DNA of 64,000 nucleotides from Nocardioides kribbensis (GCF_015070375.1 NZ_JADCLL010000002.1:496001-560000); one strand, 5' to 3'. Counted from the stretch's first letter, positions 54,778 through 64,000 are shown. Numbers and translations are program-made. The notes: generated by a model from the letters alone, not told the origin.

Positions 54778-56445
54778 ATGCCGACGCCGTCCGACGCCGC
54801 CTCCGAGGCGGGTCTCAGCGGCCTGCTCGGCCTGGCCGCCAGCCGCAGCCCCGACAAGCTGGCCGTCGTCGAGGCCGAGGGCCCGGAGGCCCGCGGCGTC
54901 ACCTGGGCCGAGCTCGACGACGAGGTCGGGCGCGTCGCCACCGGCCTCGGGGCCGCCGGTGTCGTGGCCGGGCACCGGATCATGCTGGCCCTCGGCAACC
55001 GCATCGAGTTCGTGGTCGCCTACCTCGCGGCCCTGCGGGTGCAGGCCGTGGTCGTGCCCGTGAACCCCCGGGGCAGTCGCGACGAGCTGGTGCGCACGCT
55101 CGCCGACAGCGGCTCGCGCATGGTGCTCGCCGACGCCGGCTCGGTCACCCGGGTCCGCGAGGCCGTGGCCCGGCTGACCGCGCTGCTCGACGTGCAGGAC
55201 CCCGCCGACCCCGCCGACCCCACCGGCGACACTTCGCCGCCCGTGCCCCCCGAGGTGCTGGCGCGGGCCCGTCGCCCGCGGGTGGTCGTCGTGGGGGCCA
55301 CGCTGCGACCGGGCGAGCGGTCCTACGACCACCTGCGGGCCTCCGCGCCCTCGAGGCCCCACCCACCCCTGCGCGACCCCGAGGCCCTCGCCGTGCTGCT
55401 CTACACCAGCGGCACCTCCGGCCGCCCGCGCGCCGCGATGCTCAGCCACCGCGCCCTGCGGGCCAACCTCGAGCAGGTCGCGGCGGTGGACCCGCCGATG
55501 ATCCACGGCGACGACGTCGTGCTCGGCGCCCTCCCGCTCTTCCACGTCTACGGCCTCAACGCCGTGCTCGGCGGGGTGCTGCGCCACCGCGCCAAGCTGG
55601 TGCTGGTCGACCGCTTCGACCCGCTCGACGCGCTCGACCTGATCGAGGACCAGGCGTGCAGCGTCGTGCCCGTGGCGCCGCCGGTCTTCGCGGCCTGGCG
55701 CCACGACGAGCACCTCGAGGAGCGGCTCGGACCCGTCCGCCTGCTGCTCTCCGGGGCGGCCCCCCTCGCGCCGGAGCTGGTGGAGGAGGTGTTCGGCCGC
55801 ACCCGGGTGGTCGTGCACCAGGGCTACGGGCTGACCGAGGCGGCGCCGATCGTCACCAGCACGCTGTGCAGCCGGCGCCTCCAGGCCGGCTCGGTCGGCG
55901 CGGCCCTGCCCGGCATCGAGCTGCGCCTGGTCGACGAGGCCGGTGGCACGCCGGAGGGCGAGGACCCCGGCGAGATCCACCTGCGCGGCGCCAACCTCTT
56001 CAGCGGCTACTGGCCCGACGGCAGCGACGGGCCCGACGCCGAGGGCTGGTGGGCCTCGGGCGACGTCGGCTTCCTCGACGCGAGCGGCGACCTCTTCCTC
56101 GTCGACCGGGTCAAGGAGGTCGTCATCGTGTCGGGCTTCAACGTCTACCCCGCCGAGGTCGAGGACGTCGTGCGCGAGGTCGTCGGCGTGCGGGAGGTGG
56201 CCGTCGTGGCCAGCCCCGACCCCGCCACGGGCGAGACGGTCGTCGCCTACGTGCGCGCGCCCGGGCAGGTGCCCGAGGAGGTCGTGGCCGCGATCCGCTT
56301 CCGCTGCGACCTGCGCCTGGCCCGCTTCAAGCGCCCGACCCGCATCGAGGTCGTCGACGCGCTCCCGCTGACGGTGACCGGCAAGGTGCAGAAGGGCGTG
56401 CTGCGCGCCGCCGAGCGCCGCCGGGCCGAGGGGTCGGCCCCGTGA
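54778..56445 (+). CDS. AMP-binding acyl-CoA synthetase
   Basis: The 555-residue adenylate-forming enzyme activates a carboxylic acid, probably a fatty acid, to its CoA thioester. Motifs are the P-loop VLLYTSGTSGRPRAAMLSH, HVYGLNAVLG, YGLTEAAP, WWASGDVGFLDASGDLFLVDR and GFNVYPAEVED, with the catalytic Lys in TGKVQKG near the end. It lacks a typical C-terminal extension. The gene interrupts the conserved HAD-redoxin spacing and overlaps the redoxin by four bases. Confidence 0.88.
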   Translation: MPTPSDAASEAGLSGLLGLAASRSPDKLAVVEAEGPEARGVTWAELDDEVGRVATGLGAAGVVAGHRIMLALGNRIEFVVAYLAALRVQAVVVPVNPRGSRDELVRTLADSGSRMVLADAGSVTRVREAVARLTALLDVQDPADPADPTGDTSPPVPPEVLARARRPRVVVVGATLRPGERSYDHLRASAPSRPHPPLRDPEALAVLLYTSGTSGRPRAAMLSHRALRANLEQVAAVDPPMIHGDDVVLGALPLFHVYGLNAVLGGVLRHRAKLVLVDRFDPLDALDLIEDQACSVVPVAPPVFAAWRHDEHLEERLGPVRLLLSGAAPLAPELVEEVFGRTRVVVHQGYGLTEAAPIVTSTLCSRRLQAGSVGAALPGIELRLVDEAGGTPEGEDPGEIHLRGANLFSGYWPDGSDGPDAEGWWASGDVGFLDASGDLFLVDRVKEVVIVSGFNVYPAEVEDVVREVVGVREVAVVASPDPATGETVVAYVRAPGQVPEEVVAAIRFRCDLRLARFKRPTRIEVVDALPLTVTGKVQKGVLRAAERRRAEGSAP

Positions 56446-56702
56446 GCCCCGCGAGCCCTGCGGCGCCGCGGGTGCGGATCTACTCGCGGCCGGGCTGCCA
56501 CCTGTGCGAGCAGGCGCGCGAGGTCGTGGCGCAGGTGTGCGCCGAGCTCGGCGAGCAGTTCGAGGAGGTGTGGATCGACGACGACCCCGCCCTCGTCGAG
56601 GCGTACGGCGACGAGGTGCCGGTCACGACGGTCGACGGTCGGCGCCACGACTTCTGGCGCGTCGACCCGACCCGGCTGCGGGCCGCGCTCACCCGGGGCT
56701 GA
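56442..56702 (+). CDS. Glutaredoxin-like thiol protein
   Basis: The 86-residue protein has a thioredoxin-fold redox site CHLC in IYSRPGCHLCEQAREVV and the cis-Pro region DEVPVTTVDG. It matches the short DUF836-type or glutaredoxin-like proteins that precede rex/hemA in actinobacteria (Rv0508 position). It probably reduces disulfides with mycothiol or thioredoxin reductase. The GTG start overlaps the acyl-CoA synthetase stop. Confidence 0.85.
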   Translation: MSPASPAAPRVRIYSRPGCHLCEQAREVVAQVCAELGEQFEEVWIDDDPALVEAYGDEVPVTTVDGRRHDFWRVDPTRLRAALTRG

Positions 56703-56856
56703 CCCGCCCGGGGTCGCCGCGGCCCGCCCAGGACCGACCCCGTGCGCGTGGGTCATCTCACATGTGCTAGCCCGGGTCGCGCCCGTGCGGCGCGAGGCCC
56801 CGCGGCACGGCGCGGGAGAGGTGGCGGGCGGGCCGCGGGAGCGGCGTACGGCCGGT

Positions 56857-56885
56857 TTGTTCTCCCGTTCACAAACTCCTACAGT
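56857..56885 (+). promoter_or_regulatory. rex promoter with overlapping Rex operator
   Basis: TTGTTC (56857-56862), a 17-base spacer and TACAGT (56880-56885) form a promoter. The operator TTGTTCT-CCCG-TTCACAA (56857-56874) has a perfect right half of the TTGTGAA-N4-TTCACAA Rex site and four of seven bases on the left. Rex bound here would cover the -35 and spacer. Confidence 0.65.
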
Positions 56886-56954
56886 GAATTCGCCGCGAAG
56901 CGAATCCGGGCTGTCAGGCCCCCGCCGTCCGCGGCTGGGCATGGAGACAGAGCA

Positions 56955-57680
56955 GTGACCGCACGGACTTCCCCCGAGGCGTCCCGGGACATCCCCGAGG
57001 CCACCGTGGCGCGACTCCCCGTGTACCTGCGCGCGCTCACGAGCCTCGTGGAGGCCGGCACCCGCACCTGCTCCAGCGAGGAGCTGGCCGGCGCGGCCGG
57101 CGTCAACAGCGCCAAGCTGCGCAAGGACCTGTCCTACCTCGGCTCCTACGGCACGCGCGGCGTCGGCTACGACGTCGACTACCTGCGCTACCAGATCGCC
57201 CGTGAGATCGGCGTGGAGCAGGACTGGCCCGTCGTCATCGTCGGCATCGGCAACCTGGGCCACGCGCTGGCGAACTTCTCCGGCTTCCGCAGCCGTGGCT
57301 TCCGGGTGGTGGCCCTGCTCGACGCCGACCCCAGCCGCCACGACGAGGTCGTCGCCGGCATCGACGTGCGCCCCTTCGCCGACCTGGAGGCGATCGTGCG
57401 CGAGCACGGCGTGGCGATCGGCGTCATCGCGACCCCGGCCGTGGCCGCCCAGGACGTCGCCGACCGCATGGTCGGCTGCGGCATCACCAGCATCCTGAAC
57501 TTCGCACCGACCGTGCTGTCGGTGCCCACGGGGGTCGACGTGCGCAAGGTCGACCTGTCCATCGAGCTGCAGATCCTCGCCTACCACGAGCAGCGCAAGG
57601 CCCAGGGCGAGGCGACGCCCGCGACGACGGGCCCCGGCGACCCGGCTCACCACGAGCTGGTCCGAGAGGAGACGGCATGA
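56955..57680 (+). CDS. rex: Redox-sensing transcriptional repressor Rex
   Basis: Rex senses the NADH/NAD+ ratio and represses genes of respiration and, here, probably haem synthesis. The 241-residue protein has a winged-helix domain (VNSAKLRKDLSYLGSYGTRGVGYDVDYL) and a Rossmann NADH-binding domain (VVIVGIGNLGHALANF). The GTG start at 56955 has GGAG eight bases upstream. Its stop overlaps hemA as ATGA, so Rex and the haem genes share one transcript controlled by the operator at 56857-56874. Confidence 0.95.
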   Translation: MTARTSPEASRDIPEATVARLPVYLRALTSLVEAGTRTCSSEELAGAAGVNSAKLRKDLSYLGSYGTRGVGYDVDYLRYQIAREIGVEQDWPVVIVGIGNLGHALANFSGFRSRGFRVVALLDADPSRHDEVVAGIDVRPFADLEAIVREHGVAIGVIATPAVAAQDVADRMVGCGITSILNFAPTVLSVPTGVDVRKVDLSIELQILAYHEQRKAQGEATPATTGPGDPAHHELVREETA

Positions 57681-58990
57681 GCGTCCTGGTCGTGGGGATC
57701 TCCCACAACTCCGCCCCGGTCTCGCTGCTGGAGCAGGTGGCGCTCGACCGCGACGGGGTGGCCAAGCTCGTCCACGACGTCGCCTCGTGCGACCACGTCA
57801 CCGAGGCCACCGTCATCTCCACCTGCAACCGGCTCGAGGTCTACGCCGACGTCGACCGCTTCCACGGCTCGGTCGAGGAGCTGTCGACGCTGCTGGTCGA
57901 CCGCGCGGGCGAGGCGACCGAGACGATGCTGCCGCACCTCTACGTGCACTACGACGACGGCGCGGTCTCCCACCTCTTCCAGGTCGCGGCCGGCCTCGAC
58001 TCGATGGCGGTCGGCGAGGGCCAGATCCTCGGCCAGACCCGCGAGGCGCTGCGCCTGGGCCAGGAGCTCGGCACGGTCGGCACCTCCCTCAACGTGCTCT
58101 TCCAGCAGGCCCTGCGCGTCGGCAAGCGCTCGCGCGCCGAGACCGACATCGACCAGGCCGCCCCCTCGCTGGTGACCGCCGCGCTCGCGCGCGCCCGCGA
58201 CGAGATCGGCGAGGTCGCCGGCCGCCGCGTGCTGGTGCTCGGCGCCGGGGCCATGGCCGGGCTGTCGGTGGCCACGGTGAGCCGGCTGGAGGCCGGCGAG
58301 GTCGTCGTGCTCAACCGCACCCCCGAGCGCGCCCGCCGCCTGGCCCGCGAGTACGACGCGCGCCCCGCCTCGCTCTCGGAGCTCGGCGCCGAGCTCGCCC
58401 ACGCCGACGTGGTCGTCACGTGCACCGGCGCCACCGGAGTGCTCGTCACCCGCGACATGGTCGAGGCGGCGCGGCCCGACGGCCGCCCGCTGGTGCTGCT
58501 CGACCTCGCGCTGCCCCACGACGTCGACCCCGCGGTGGCCGACCTGCCGGGCGTCACCCTGGTCAACCTCGCCGAGCTGGCCTCCGAGGTGCAGGACTCC
58601 GACGCGGGCCTGGAGGTCGCCGCCGTGCGCAGCATCGTGACGCAGGAGGTCGCGGCCTTCCTCACCGCGCGTCGCCAGGCCAGCGTCACCCCGACCGTGG
58701 TCGCGCTGCGCTCGATGGCCACCTCGGTCGTCGACGCGGAGATGACCCGGCTGGGCAACCGCCTGCCCGACCTCGACGAGGCGGCGCGCGCCGAGATCCT
58801 CCACACGGTGCGCCGGGTGGCCGACAAGCTGCTCCACGAGCCGACCGTGCGCGTGCGCGAGCTGGCCAACGAGGCCGGCGCGGTCTCCTACGCCGCGGCG
58901 CTCGCCGAGCTCTTCGCCCTCGACCCCGAGGCGGTCTCGGCCGTGACCCGCCCCGCCGTGCCCGACGACGCCCGCCGGGGCTCGGCGTGA
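57677..58990 (+). CDS. hemA: Glutamyl-tRNA reductase
   Basis: HemA reduces glutamyl-tRNA to glutamate-1-semialdehyde, the first committed step of C5-pathway haem synthesis. The 437-residue protein has the catalytic Cys50 in VISTCNRLEVYA, the substrate motif HNSAPVSLLEQVAL, GLDSMAVGEGQILGQTREAL, the NADPH-binding VLVLGAGAMAGLSV and a C-terminal dimerisation helix. The ATG overlaps the rex stop, and its stop overlaps the hemC GTG. Confidence 0.96.
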   Translation: MSVLVVGISHNSAPVSLLEQVALDRDGVAKLVHDVASCDHVTEATVISTCNRLEVYADVDRFHGSVEELSTLLVDRAGEATETMLPHLYVHYDDGAVSHLFQVAAGLDSMAVGEGQILGQTREALRLGQELGTVGTSLNVLFQQALRVGKRSRAETDIDQAAPSLVTAALARARDEIGEVAGRRVLVLGAGAMAGLSVATVSRLEAGEVVVLNRTPERARRLAREYDARPASLSELGAELAHADVVVTCTGATGVLVTRDMVEAARPDGRPLVLLDLALPHDVDPAVADLPGVTLVNLAELASEVQDSDAGLEVAAVRSIVTQEVAAFLTARRQASVTPTVVALRSMATSVVDAEMTRLGNRLPDLDEAARAEILHTVRRVADKLLHEPTVRVRELANEAGAVSYAAALAELFALDPEAVSAVTRPAVPDDARRGSA

Positions 58991-59949
58991 GCGCCCCCGT
59001 GCGCGTGGGCACGCGCCGCTCGCTGCTGGCCACCACCCAGGCCGGCACCGTGGCCGACCTGGTCCGCGACCTGCTGGGCCGCGAGGTGGTGCTCGTCGAG
59101 GTCACCACCGAGGGCGACCGCAGCCAGGCCGCCGGCACCCCGCTGGTGCAGTCGAGCTCCACCGGGGTCTTCGTCGGCGCCCTGCGCGACGCCCTGCTGC
59201 GCGGCGACGTCGACGTGGCCGTCCACTCGCTCAAGGACCTCCCCACCTACCCCGCCGCCGGCATCGCGCTGGTCGCCGTACCCGAGCGCGAGGACCCGCG
59301 CGACGTCGTCGTGGGCCGCGACGGGCTGACCCTCGGCGAGCTGCCGGTCGGCAGCCGGGTCGGCACGGGCTCGCCGCGCCGCGCCGCCCAGCTGCACGCG
59401 CTCGGCCTCGGTTTGGACGTCGTCGGCGTCCGTGGCAACGTCGACTCGCGCATCGCCAAGGTGCGCGCGGGCGACGTCGACGCCGTCGTCCTGGCGCGGG
59501 CCGGGCTGGCCCGGATCCACCGGCTCGAGGAGGTCAGCGAGGTGCTCGACCCGCTGCAGGTGCTGCCCGCCCCCGGGCAGGGCGCGCTGGCCGTGGAGTG
59601 CCGCGCCGAGGACCCCCTCGCCACCGACCTGGCCGCGCTCGACCACGCCCCCACCCGGGCCGCGGTCGAGGCGGAGCGCGCCGTCCTGGCCACCCTCGAG
59701 GGCGGCTGCTCGGCCCCCATCGGCGCCCTCGCGGACGTCGTCGAGGGCGAGGACGGCGACGAGCTGTGGGTGAGGGCCGTGGCGCTCTCGCTCGACGGAA
59801 CCCTCTCGGTGCGGAAGTCCGCATCCGGGAGCACCTCCGACGCCGTCGGCGTCGGCACCCGGTTGGCGCAGGAGATGCTCGCCGACGGGGCAGGACAGCT
59901 GGACCAGCCAGGCCCAGCCATCGATACCGATCCAGACAGGGACTCATGA
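58987..59949 (+). CDS. hemC: Hydroxymethylbilane synthase
   Basis: HemC assembles four porphobilinogen units into the linear tetrapyrrole. The 320-residue protein starts VRVGTRRSLLATTQAG, has VDVAVHSLKDLPT, RRAAQL and the dipyrromethane cofactor Cys in LEGGCSAPIGA. It overlaps hemA and hemD by four bases each. Its C-terminus is extended by an acidic tail of about 25 residues compared with E. coli HemC. Confidence 0.96.
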   Translation: MSAPVRVGTRRSLLATTQAGTVADLVRDLLGREVVLVEVTTEGDRSQAAGTPLVQSSSTGVFVGALRDALLRGDVDVAVHSLKDLPTYPAAGIALVAVPEREDPRDVVVGRDGLTLGELPVGSRVGTGSPRRAAQLHALGLGLDVVGVRGNVDSRIAKVRAGDVDAVVLARAGLARIHRLEEVSEVLDPLQVLPAPGQGALAVECRAEDPLATDLAALDHAPTRAAVEAERAVLATLEGGCSAPIGALADVVEGEDGDELWVRAVALSLDGTLSVRKSASGSTSDAVGVGTRLAQEMLADGAGQLDQPGPAIDTDPDRDS

Positions 59950-61631
59950 GCATGACGCGAGCCAAGTCCAGCCAGACCAGCGCCACGACCAGCCCGAGCC
60001 GGGGCTGGGTGTCGTTCGTCGGCAGCGGCCCGGGTGACCCCGACCTGCTGACCGTGCGCGCCGTCGACCTCGTGCGCCAGGCCGACGTGGTCGTCACCGA
60101 GTCCCCCGAGCACGTCGCGCTCGTGCGCACGCTGCTCGGCCTGCCCGAGCCCGTGGAGCCGGTCGACGGCGAGCCCGCCCCCGAGCCGGTCGGGCCCGAG
60201 ATGGTCGACGGCGGCTTCGGCGAGGACGGCCAGCCGCTGACCCACGCCGCGCGCGCCAAGGTCGTCGTCAAGCAGGCCAAGCGCGGTCGCCGCGTGGTGC
60301 GCCTCATGACCGGGGACCCCTTCCTCTACGCCTCCGGCCCCGAGGAGGCGCAGGCCTGCGCCAGGGCCGGCCTCGGCTTCGAGATCGTGCCGGGCGTCTC
60401 CTCGGTCAGCGCCGTGCCCGCCTACGCCGGCATCCCGCTGACCACCAAGGACCACCGCGAGGTCGCCGTGGTCACGTGCGACGCCAGCGTCGACTGGAGC
60501 CAGTACGCCGACGACCGCACCCTCGTGCTGCTCTCCGGCGTCGGCATGATCGGCGAGATCAGCAAGGCCCTGATGGCCGCCGGTCGCCCGGCCTCGACGC
60601 CGGTCGCCATGACCCGCGTCGGCACGACCACGACCCAGTCGACGGTCTGCTCGACGCTGGAGCACATCGCCGCCGACGCGCGCGCCGCCCGGATGAGCCC
60701 GCCGGCCGTCACGGTCATCGGCAAGGTCGTCGACCTGCGCGAGACGCTGTCGTGGTTCGAGACCAAGCCGCTCTTCGGCTGGCGCGTGCTCGTGCCGCGC
60801 ACCAAGGACCAGGCCGGCGTCCTCTCCACCCGGCTGCGCGGCTACGGCGCGGTGCCCGAGGAGGTCCCGACGATCTCGGTGGAGCCGCCGCGCAACCCGC
60901 TGCAGATGGACAAGGCCGTGCGCGGCCTGGTCGAGGGCCGCTACGAGTGGATCGCCTTCACCTCGGTCAACGCCGTCAAGGCCGTGCGCGAGAAGTTCGA
61001 GGAGTACGGCCTCGACGCCCGCGCCTTCTCCGGGCTCAAGATCGCCGCGGTCGGCGACAAGACCGCGGCCGCGATCGCGGCCTGGGGCCTGAGGGCCGAC
61101 CTGGTGCCCTCCGGTGAGCAGTCGGCCGCCGGCCTGCTGGCCGACTGGCCCGAGTACGACGACGTCCTCGACCCGATCAACCGGGTCTTCCTGCCCCGCG
61201 CCGACATCGCCACCGAGAACCTCGTGGCCGGCCTGATCGACCTGGGCTGGGAGTGCGACGACGTCACGGCCTACCGCACGGTGCGCGCGACCCCGCCGCC
61301 GGCGCCGACCCGCGACGCCATCAAGACCGGCAAGTTCGACGCCGTGGTCTTCACCTCCTCCTCCACGGTGCGCAACCTGGTCGGCATCGCCGGCAAGCCG
61401 CACCCCTCCACGGTGATCGGCGTCATCGGCCCCGCCACGGCCAAGACCGCCGAGGAGCACGGGCTGCGCGTCGACGTGATGTCGCCCAAGCCCGACGTCG
61501 AGGAGCTGGTCGACGCGCTGGCCGACTTCGGCGCCGCGCGCCGGGCCGCCATGGTGGAGCAGGGCCAGGCCGTCACGCGGCCCTCCGACCGCAAGCCGTC
61601 GGCGCGCTCGCGCAAGGTCCGCGCGGAGTGA
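59946..61631 (+). CDS. hemD: Bifunctional uroporphyrinogen-III C-methyltransferase / uroporphyrinogen-III synthase
   Basis: The 561-residue fusion has an N-terminal CobA-like SAM methyltransferase ([56 protein letters not shown]) and a C-terminal uroporphyrinogen-III synthase ([20 protein letters not shown] to SSTVRNLVG). The methyltransferase portion is atypical in the segment after [11 protein letters not shown], with an insert of about 40 residues. Such CysG/HemD fusions are normal in actinobacteria. The ATG overlaps hemC and the stop overlaps hemB. Confidence 0.93.
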   Translation: MSMTRAKSSQTSATTSPSRGWVSFVGSGPGDPDLLTVRAVDLVRQADVVVTESPEHVALVRTLLGLPEPVEPVDGEPAPEPVGPEMVDGGFGEDGQPLTHAARAKVVVKQAKRGRRVVRLMTGDPFLYASGPEEAQACARAGLGFEIVPGVSSVSAVPAYAGIPLTTKDHREVAVVTCDASVDWSQYADDRTLVLLSGVGMIGEISKALMAAGRPASTPVAMTRVGTTTTQSTVCSTLEHIAADARAARMSPPAVTVIGKVVDLRETLSWFETKPLFGWRVLVPRTKDQAGVLSTRLRGYGAVPEEVPTISVEPPRNPLQMDKAVRGLVEGRYEWIAFTSVNAVKAVREKFEEYGLDARAFSGLKIAAVGDKTAAAIAAWGLRADLVPSGEQSAAGLLADWPEYDDVLDPINRVFLPRADIATENLVAGLIDLGWECDDVTAYRTVRATPPPAPTRDAIKTGKFDAVVFTSSSTVRNLVGIAGKPHPSTVIGVIGPATAKTAEEHGLRVDVMSPKPDVEELVDALADFGAARRAAMVEQGQAVTRPSDRKPSARSRKVRAE

Positions 61632-62656
61632 GCCCGGCCGCGCCCGGGGGCCCGACGGACCCCGTCGTCCACCCGCCGGTGGCCGGACCGACCATCCGGC
61701 CCCGGCGGCTGCGCACGACGCCGGCCCTGCGCCGCATGGTCGCGGAGACCTCCCTGGAGCCGCGCCAGCTCGTGCTGCCGCTCTTCGTGCGCGAAGGGCT
61801 CTCCGAGCCCGTGCCGATCTCCTCGATGCCCGGCGTCGTGCAGCACTCGCGCTCGAGCCTGCTCGGCGCGGTCGCCGAGGCCGCCGAGCTCGGCCTGGGC
61901 GGGGTGATGCTCTTCGGCGTGCCCGAGCACAAGGACGCCACCGGCTCAGGTGCGCTCGACCCCGCGGGGATCCTCAACCTGGCCATCACCGACGTGGTGG
62001 GCGAGGTGGGCGACGCCCTGACCGTCATGAGCGACCTGTGCCTCGACGAGTTCACCGACCACGGCCACTGCGGGGTGCTCACCCCCGACGGGCGCGTCGA
62101 CAACGACCGCACCCTGGCGATCTACGCCGAGATGGCGCGCGCCCAGGCCCACGCCGGCGTCGACATGGTCGGCCCCAGCGGCATGATGGACGGCCAGGTG
62201 CGGGTCATCCGCGAGGCGCTCGATGCCGCCGAGCACACCGACGTGTCGATCCTGGCCTACTCCACGAAGTACGCCTCCGCCTTCTACGGACCCTTCCGCG
62301 AGGCCGTGGACTCCTCGCTGCAGGGCGACCGGCGCACCTACCAGCAGGACGGCGCCAACGCCCGCGAGGGCGTGCGGGAGGCGCTCCTCGACGTCGAGGA
62401 GGGCGCCGACATGGTGATGGTGAAGCCGGCGCTGGCCTACCTCGACGTGCTGCGGCAGGTGCGCGACGCCGTGCGGGTGCCGGTGGCGGCCTACAACATC
62501 TCGGGGGAGTACTCCATGGTCGAGGCGGCCGCCGCGCGCGGCTGGATCGACCGCGAGCCCGCGATCCTGGAGACGCTGACCTCGATCCGGCGCGCCGGCG
62601 CCGACGTGGTGCTCACCTACTGGGCCGCCGAGGCGGCCCGGCTGCTGCGCCGCTGA
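61628..62656 (+). CDS. hemB: Delta-aminolevulinic acid dehydratase
   Basis: HemB condenses two aminolevulinates to porphobilinogen. The 342-residue protein has the Schiff-base lysines in [14 protein letters not shown] and [12 protein letters not shown]. The metal segment reads [14 protein letters not shown], with Cys-x-Asp and a final Cys, intermediate between the all-Cys zinc type and the Asp-containing Mg type. A Pro-rich N-terminal tail of about 30 residues precedes the barrel. GTG 61628 overlaps the hemD stop. Confidence 0.95.
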   Translation: MSPAAPGGPTDPVVHPPVAGPTIRPRRLRTTPALRRMVAETSLEPRQLVLPLFVREGLSEPVPISSMPGVVQHSRSSLLGAVAEAAELGLGGVMLFGVPEHKDATGSGALDPAGILNLAITDVVGEVGDALTVMSDLCLDEFTDHGHCGVLTPDGRVDNDRTLAIYAEMARAQAHAGVDMVGPSGMMDGQVRVIREALDAAEHTDVSILAYSTKYASAFYGPFREAVDSSLQGDRRTYQQDGANAREGVREALLDVEEGADMVMVKPALAYLDVLRQVRDAVRVPVAAYNISGEYSMVEAAAARGWIDREPAILETLTSIRRAGADVVLTYWAAEAARLLRR

Positions 62657-62660
62657 CCTC

Positions 62661-62724
62661 GTGCCCGGGCCGGCCCCGCCGGTGGGGCAGGGGTCGGACC
62701 GGGGGCCGAGCGGGCCCCGGGCAC
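62661..62724. terminator. Hairpin region between hemB and the transglycosylase gene
   Basis: GTGCCCGGG (62661-62669) pairs with CCCGGGCAC (62716-62724), enclosing a smaller stem in GGCCCCGCCGGTGGGGC. It lies between convergent genes and can end both transcripts. Confidence 0.5.
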
Positions 62725-62726
62725 GC

Positions 62727-63947
62727 TCAGGGCGTCGTGTAGTCCTCGACGCACTGGTCGAACTTGTCGGTGCTGCTCAGCGGGTTGTCGAGCAGGCCCT
62801 CGAGGGTGCACTGCACGATCGCCTGGGCCACGGTGAGCACATCATCGACGGGCTCGACGCCGGTCTCGGGCAGGTCGGGGAGGTCGGGCACCGGCAGCTG
62901 CGGGCCGTTGCCGCCCCCACCGGGGTTGGTGGGGTTGGTCGGGCCGGTGGGCCCGCCGTCGCCCTTCGGCGGGGTGGTGGGAGCCGGCTCCTCGGCCTGC
63001 GGGGTCGAGTCGACCTGGGGCTGCTGCGGCTGCGCCTGCGGCTGGCCGCCGCCCTGGCTGGGGCCGCGGGCCGGCGGCGGCTTCGGCGGGGTGTAGTCGG
63101 GGTCGGGCATGATCACGCCGGCCGCGGTGGTCGAGCTCGGCACCGAGGTGTAGTCGCCGTCGGTGTAGGCGTCCATGATCGACAGCACGAGCTGCACGTA
63201 GTCGTCGGAGCGGTTGTAGCGGAAGACCGAGGCCTCCTGGCCCGCGGTGGTCGACAGGTCGTCGCTGCCGGAGCAGAGGTAGACCGCCGTGCCGAGCGCG
63301 GCGTCGTCGACGTCCTGCGGGTCGCGCCGACCGTCGCCGTCGGCGTCGACGCCGACCGAGCGCCAGGTGGACGGGATGAACTGCATCGGGCCGACGGCGC
63401 GGTCCCACTGCGTGTCGTTGTCCAGCTCGCCGGCGTCGGTGTCGGAGATGGCCTGGGTGTTGTTGCGCCCGTTGAGGGCGATGCCGTAGATCCCGGGCTG
63501 GGCGACGCCGTCGGCGTCGAGGGTGTTGCCGGCGTACTGGCCGTGGTTGGACTCGACGCGACCGATGGCCGCGACCAGCTGCCAGGGCAGGTTGCAGGAC
63601 TTGTCGGCGGCGTTGATGACGGTCTCGGCGCGCTGGTAGGCGGCGAGCGCGGCCGACGGGATGCCGGAGCTGGAGGCGGTGGAGACGGCCTGCTGGGCGC
63701 GGCGGCCGTCGAGGCCGTCGGCGAGCCCGGCGAGGGAGCCGCCGCCGGAGACCGAGGCCGGCGCCTCGATGGCCTGCGCCGGCACGGTCGAGCCGTCGGG
63801 CAGGGAGGTGGGGTCGGCGAGCTCGGCCGACACGGGGACGGTGGTGGCCGCGGGGCCGACCAGAGAGGCGGTCCAGGCCGCCGACACGAGCGCGAGCGGG
63901 ACCAGGGCGGTCATGCTCTTGACGCGTGCGGTCTTCTTCGCTGCCAT
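62727..63947 (-). CDS. Secreted lytic transglycosylase
   Basis: The 406-residue protein has a signal peptide (SMTALVPLALVSAAWTASLVGPA), an SLT-type muramidase-like domain with the catalytic Glu in WQLVAAIGRVESNHGQYAG and the partner segment AVGPMQFIPSTWRSVGVDADGDG, then a Pro/Gln/Gly-rich linker and a short C-terminal Cys-containing region. It would cleave peptidoglycan outside the cell. The ATG at 63947 gives MAAKKTARVK; GGAGA lies nine bases upstream. Its 5' control region is cut by the window end. Confidence 0.9.
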   Translation of the reverse strand: MAAKKTARVKSMTALVPLALVSAAWTASLVGPAATTVPVSAELADPTSLPDGSTVPAQAIEAPASVSGGGSLAGLADGLDGRRAQQAVSTASSSGIPSAALAAYQRAETVINAADKSCNLPWQLVAAIGRVESNHGQYAGNTLDADGVAQPGIYGIALNGRNNTQAISDTDAGELDNDTQWDRAVGPMQFIPSTWRSVGVDADGDGRRDPQDVDDAALGTAVYLCSGSDDLSTTAGQEASVFRYNRSDDYVQLVLSIMDAYTDGDYTSVPSSTTAAGVIMPDPDYTPPKPPPARGPSQGGGQPQAQPQQPQVDSTPQAEEPAPTTPPKGDGGPTGPTNPTNPGGGGNGPQLPVPDLPDLPETGVEPVDDVLTVAQAIVQCTLEGLLDNPLSSTDKFDQCVEDYTTP

Positions 63948-64000
63948 GCTTCTCGTCTCCCGGTGGTGTCGCTCGTCGTGCTCCCTCAAGCACCTGTGAC

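Noticed and set aside
63948..64000. c-di-AMP riboswitch upstream of the transglycosylase
   Set aside because: Actinobacterial cell-wall hydrolase genes can carry one, but only 53 bases of leader are in the window and none match the conserved core.

Overview
The window is one contiguous stretch of chromosome from a high-G+C actinobacterium. Bases are visibly dominated by G and C, third codon positions are almost all G/C, and GTG starts are common. Lineage markers include Lsr2, the 33-residue ribosomal protein bS22, ClpC, actinobacterial FtsH, a mycothiol-type nitroreductase, DisA next to RadA, and Rex in front of hemA. The mixture of mycobacterial and streptomycete gene order plus the gene content fits the Nocardioides/Propionibacteriales area best; that placement is inference. 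No mobile element, phage, CRISPR array, tRNA or rRNA gene was found, and no stretch longer than 300 bases lacks a gene.

Layout. 1-2264: end of an acyl-CoA oxidase/dehydrogenase and a methyltransferase. 2319-14080: inorganic pyrophosphatase, D-Ala-D-Ala carboxypeptidase, a zincin-type protein, tilS, hpt, ftsH, folE-folP-folB-folK and two membrane proteins. 14181-22542: a segment that interrupts the usual order: GNAT enzyme, an OpuC-type betaine/choline ABC importer, a pair of 90-bp palindromic repeats, and a glycosyltransferase/sulfotransferase group. 22735-36588: DUF2520 protein, panC, panD, nadB, nadC, coaX, lsr2, clpC, mutY, disA and radA. From memory of the M. tuberculosis map, 2319-36588 follows the order Rv3628 to Rv3585 with insertions. 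36782-39206: LacI regulator, methyltransferase and glyoxalase-like protein at the junction of two conserved blocks. 39340-62656: Cys-rich protein, ppx, isomerase, proline dehydrogenase, proC, nitroreductase, dehalogenase, trpS, acuC, excisionase-like HTH, bS22, SDR, acyltransferase, RsbN-like and BldN-like pair, HAD phosphatase, acyl-CoA ligase, redoxin, rex and hemA-hemC-hemD-hemB. This matches Rv0495c-Rv0512 and the bldN/rex/hem neighbourhood of Streptomyces. 62727-63947: a secreted lytic transglycosylase.

Functional themes are cofactor synthesis (folate, pantothenate/CoA, NAD, haem), proteostasis (FtsH, ClpC), nucleotide second messenger and repair (DisA, RadA, MutY), and regulation. The strongest regulatory signals are: a trpS leader peptide with tandem Trp codons and mutually exclusive hairpins (47158-47252); a Rex operator laid over the rex promoter (56857-56885); a BldD-like box upstream of the BldN-like sigma gene (53761-53775); a BldN-type promoter in front of its probable anti-sigma gene (52767-52795); a ClgR-type site upstream of clpC (29390-29403); and at least eleven genes whose TAnnnT hexamer ends 6-8 bases before the start codon, implying leaderless mRNAs. 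The 90-bp repeat pair at 18974-19175 carries a compensatory base-pair change, so its hairpin shape is under selection.
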